This document shows, piece after piece, positions 4,793 through 5,628 of a DNA stretch of 5,628 bases. Position 1 is the stretch's first letter, and every line of letters begins with the position of its first letter. This stretch comes from Candidatus Galligastranaerophilus intestinigallinarum (GTDB lineage: Bacteria; Cyanobacteriota; Vampirovibrionia; Gastranaerophilales; Gastranaerophilaceae). The translations under genes were made by a program, and so were the position numbers. The stretch spans positions 1 to 5,628 of the forward strand of contig DVKW01000247.1 of the NCBI GenBank assembly GCA_018715855.1. The letters are read 5' to 3'. The notes under the pieces are model-generated. The model made no database searches and was not told the DNA's origin. It worked only from the letters and a program-made list of their open reading frames with translations.

Positions 4793-5628
4793 TTTATAAA
4801 CCCTTCTAAAAGTGCAACTTCAGGGGCTTTTAAACCTGTCTTAATTTCATATTCAGCATTAACTAAATTTTTTTTCAATTTTAAAAGCTTTGATAAAGGA
4901 ATATTTTTAATTTTATTTAATGACATTTTAACAGCATATTCATTTTGTTTTGTGATTGTTGCAATTTCATAGCTTGATTTTGTTTCAGACAAAACTTTTG
5001 TTAAAAGAAGCTTTGAAAAACCCGATTGTAAAAAAGCAAGAATTTCTAAATAATGCGATTTTTGAAGCATTTTTGAAATTTCAAACATAGTTTTTGAATA
5101 ATTTGAAGCTAAAATTAAATCTAAAAGCTGAAAAATATTTTGGCTTGAAGGATAAAGGTTTTCAACGGTTTCTTTATTAAAAAAAGTTTCAGGGTATATA
5201 AAAAGTGAAATTTTATCCAGTGCACTGTTTAAATCTCTTAAATAGGGGCCAACTGTTCTAATCAAAGTTTCAAGGGCAATATCAGGCGCTTTTAAGTTAG
5301 CAGCCTTTACCATATTTTTTAAAACAGGCAAAATTTTATATTCTTCATAAGCCTTAAAAGCTTGAAATTCTTTTATTGCACCTTTTTTTTGAACAGCTTT
5401 ATACAACTTCTTTCTTGAATCAGGTTTTTTTCTCTCTCCCCTTGGAATTTGGCAAGTTAGAATTATATGAACCTTGTCTGAAATCATATCAATAGCTTCA
5501 ATTAATTCTTCAATTTGTTTATCATCAAGTTTTGCTTTTTTGCCATCTAAAAAATATTTATCCGCTTTAATTTGAACAACAATATCGCCAAACATCATTG
5601 GCTGCGACCTTAAAAGATAAACAAATTC
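4789..5628 (-). CDS. holA: DNA polymerase III subunit delta (clamp loader), 5' end outside the window
   Basis: The frame stays open to the right edge; codons before the first internal Met (5598) read EFVYLLRSQP and belong to the gene, so that Met is not the start. The 279 visible residues represent about 80% of a usual delta subunit (about 330-345), so some 50-60 N-terminal residues are missing. Delta is the wrench that opens the beta clamp in the clamp loader. Family signs, counting from the first visible residue: SQPMMFGDIVVQIK (8-21, the SLFxxRRLVVV-type strand), HIILTC (near 54-59), DSRKKLYKAVQKKGAIKEFQ (the dKRkKLyKal..kga.v strand-helix), LETLIRTVGPYLRDLNSALD (the LvG.dLr.l..EldKL segment), then SSQNIFQLLDLIL and the helical C-terminal collar domain with LAFLQSGFSKLLL and NEYAVKMSLNKIKNIPLSKL. 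The stop TGA (4791-4789) overlaps the holB ATG. Promoter and start lie beyond the window. Confidence 0.9.
   Translation of the reverse strand, partial: EFVYLLRSQPMMFGDIVVQIKADKYFLDGKKAKLDDKQIEELIEAIDMISDKVHIILTCQIPRGERKKPDSRKKLYKAVQKKGAIKEFQAFKAYEEYKILPVLKNMVKAANLKAPDIALETLIRTVGPYLRDLNSALDKISLFIYPETFFNKETVENLYPSSQNIFQLLDLILASNYSKTMFEISKMLQKSHYLEILAFLQSGFSKLLLTKVLSETKSSYEIATITKQNEYAVKMSLNKIKNIPLSKLLKLKKNLVNAEYEIKTGLKAPEVALLEGFIK
4801..4807 (-). promoter_or_regulatory. Ribosome binding site of holB, inside holA
   Basis: AGAAGGG on the - strand sits 8 bases before the holB ATG (4792-4790) and within the last codons of holA. This good match decides the holB start and implies translational coupling with holA. 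Confidence 0.7.

Noticed and set aside
4676..4972. + strand open frame of 98 codons across the holA/holB junction
   Set aside because: Antisense to two recognised genes, with no ribosome binding site or recognisable domain.
1..5628. tRNA, rRNA, CRISPR, insertion sequence or riboswitch
   Set aside because: Nothing was seen: the gaps between genes total about 150 bases and hold only the possible promoter region and the terminator.

Overview
The window is AT-rich (roughly 30% GC by eye) and reads as a chromosomal piece from the non-photosynthetic cyanobacterial lineage (Melainabacteria / Vampirovibrionia, Gastranaerophilales-like). The main evidence is a full-length DUF3326 protein and a DUF1822-like domain, both families known mostly from Cyanobacteria, plus a type IV prepilin-like protein. 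TGA, TAA and TAG all act as stops, as expected for genetic code 11. The lineage is inferred from protein families; there is no rRNA marker here.

Layout. The left third is on the + strand. It holds the 3' end of a gene for a protein with tandem aromatic/turn repeats of about 12 residues (2-400), a 107-base gap, and a 465-residue single-pass membrane protein (508-1905). That protein appears to join four modules: a DUF1822-like cytoplasmic domain, an anti-sigma zinc finger (zf-HC2 type), one transmembrane helix and a TonB C-terminal-like extracytoplasmic domain. The right two thirds are on the - strand. From right to left, in transcription order, they hold holA (clamp loader delta, 5' end cut off by the window edge), holB (delta'), a DUF3326 gene and a prepilin-like gene. 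The two groups converge on a perfect 13-bp inverted repeat at 1911-1936 that should terminate transcription in both directions.

How the genes work together. The four - strand genes are packed as one operon. The holA/holB and holB/DUF3326 junctions are 4-base ATGA overlaps, and the DUF3326/prepilin junction has a single base between stop and start, with the prepilin ribosome binding site inside the DUF3326 coding end. holA and holB products belong to the DNA polymerase III clamp loader. Why a DUF3326 protein and a prepilin follow them is not explained by known biology. The + strand membrane protein looks like a transmembrane signalling protein, possibly an anti-sigma factor with a periplasmic sensor. 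No sigma factor gene is visible in the window, so its partner is unknown. No RNA genes, CRISPR arrays, insertion sequences or tandem DNA repeats were seen, and no gene-free stretch exceeds 110 bases.
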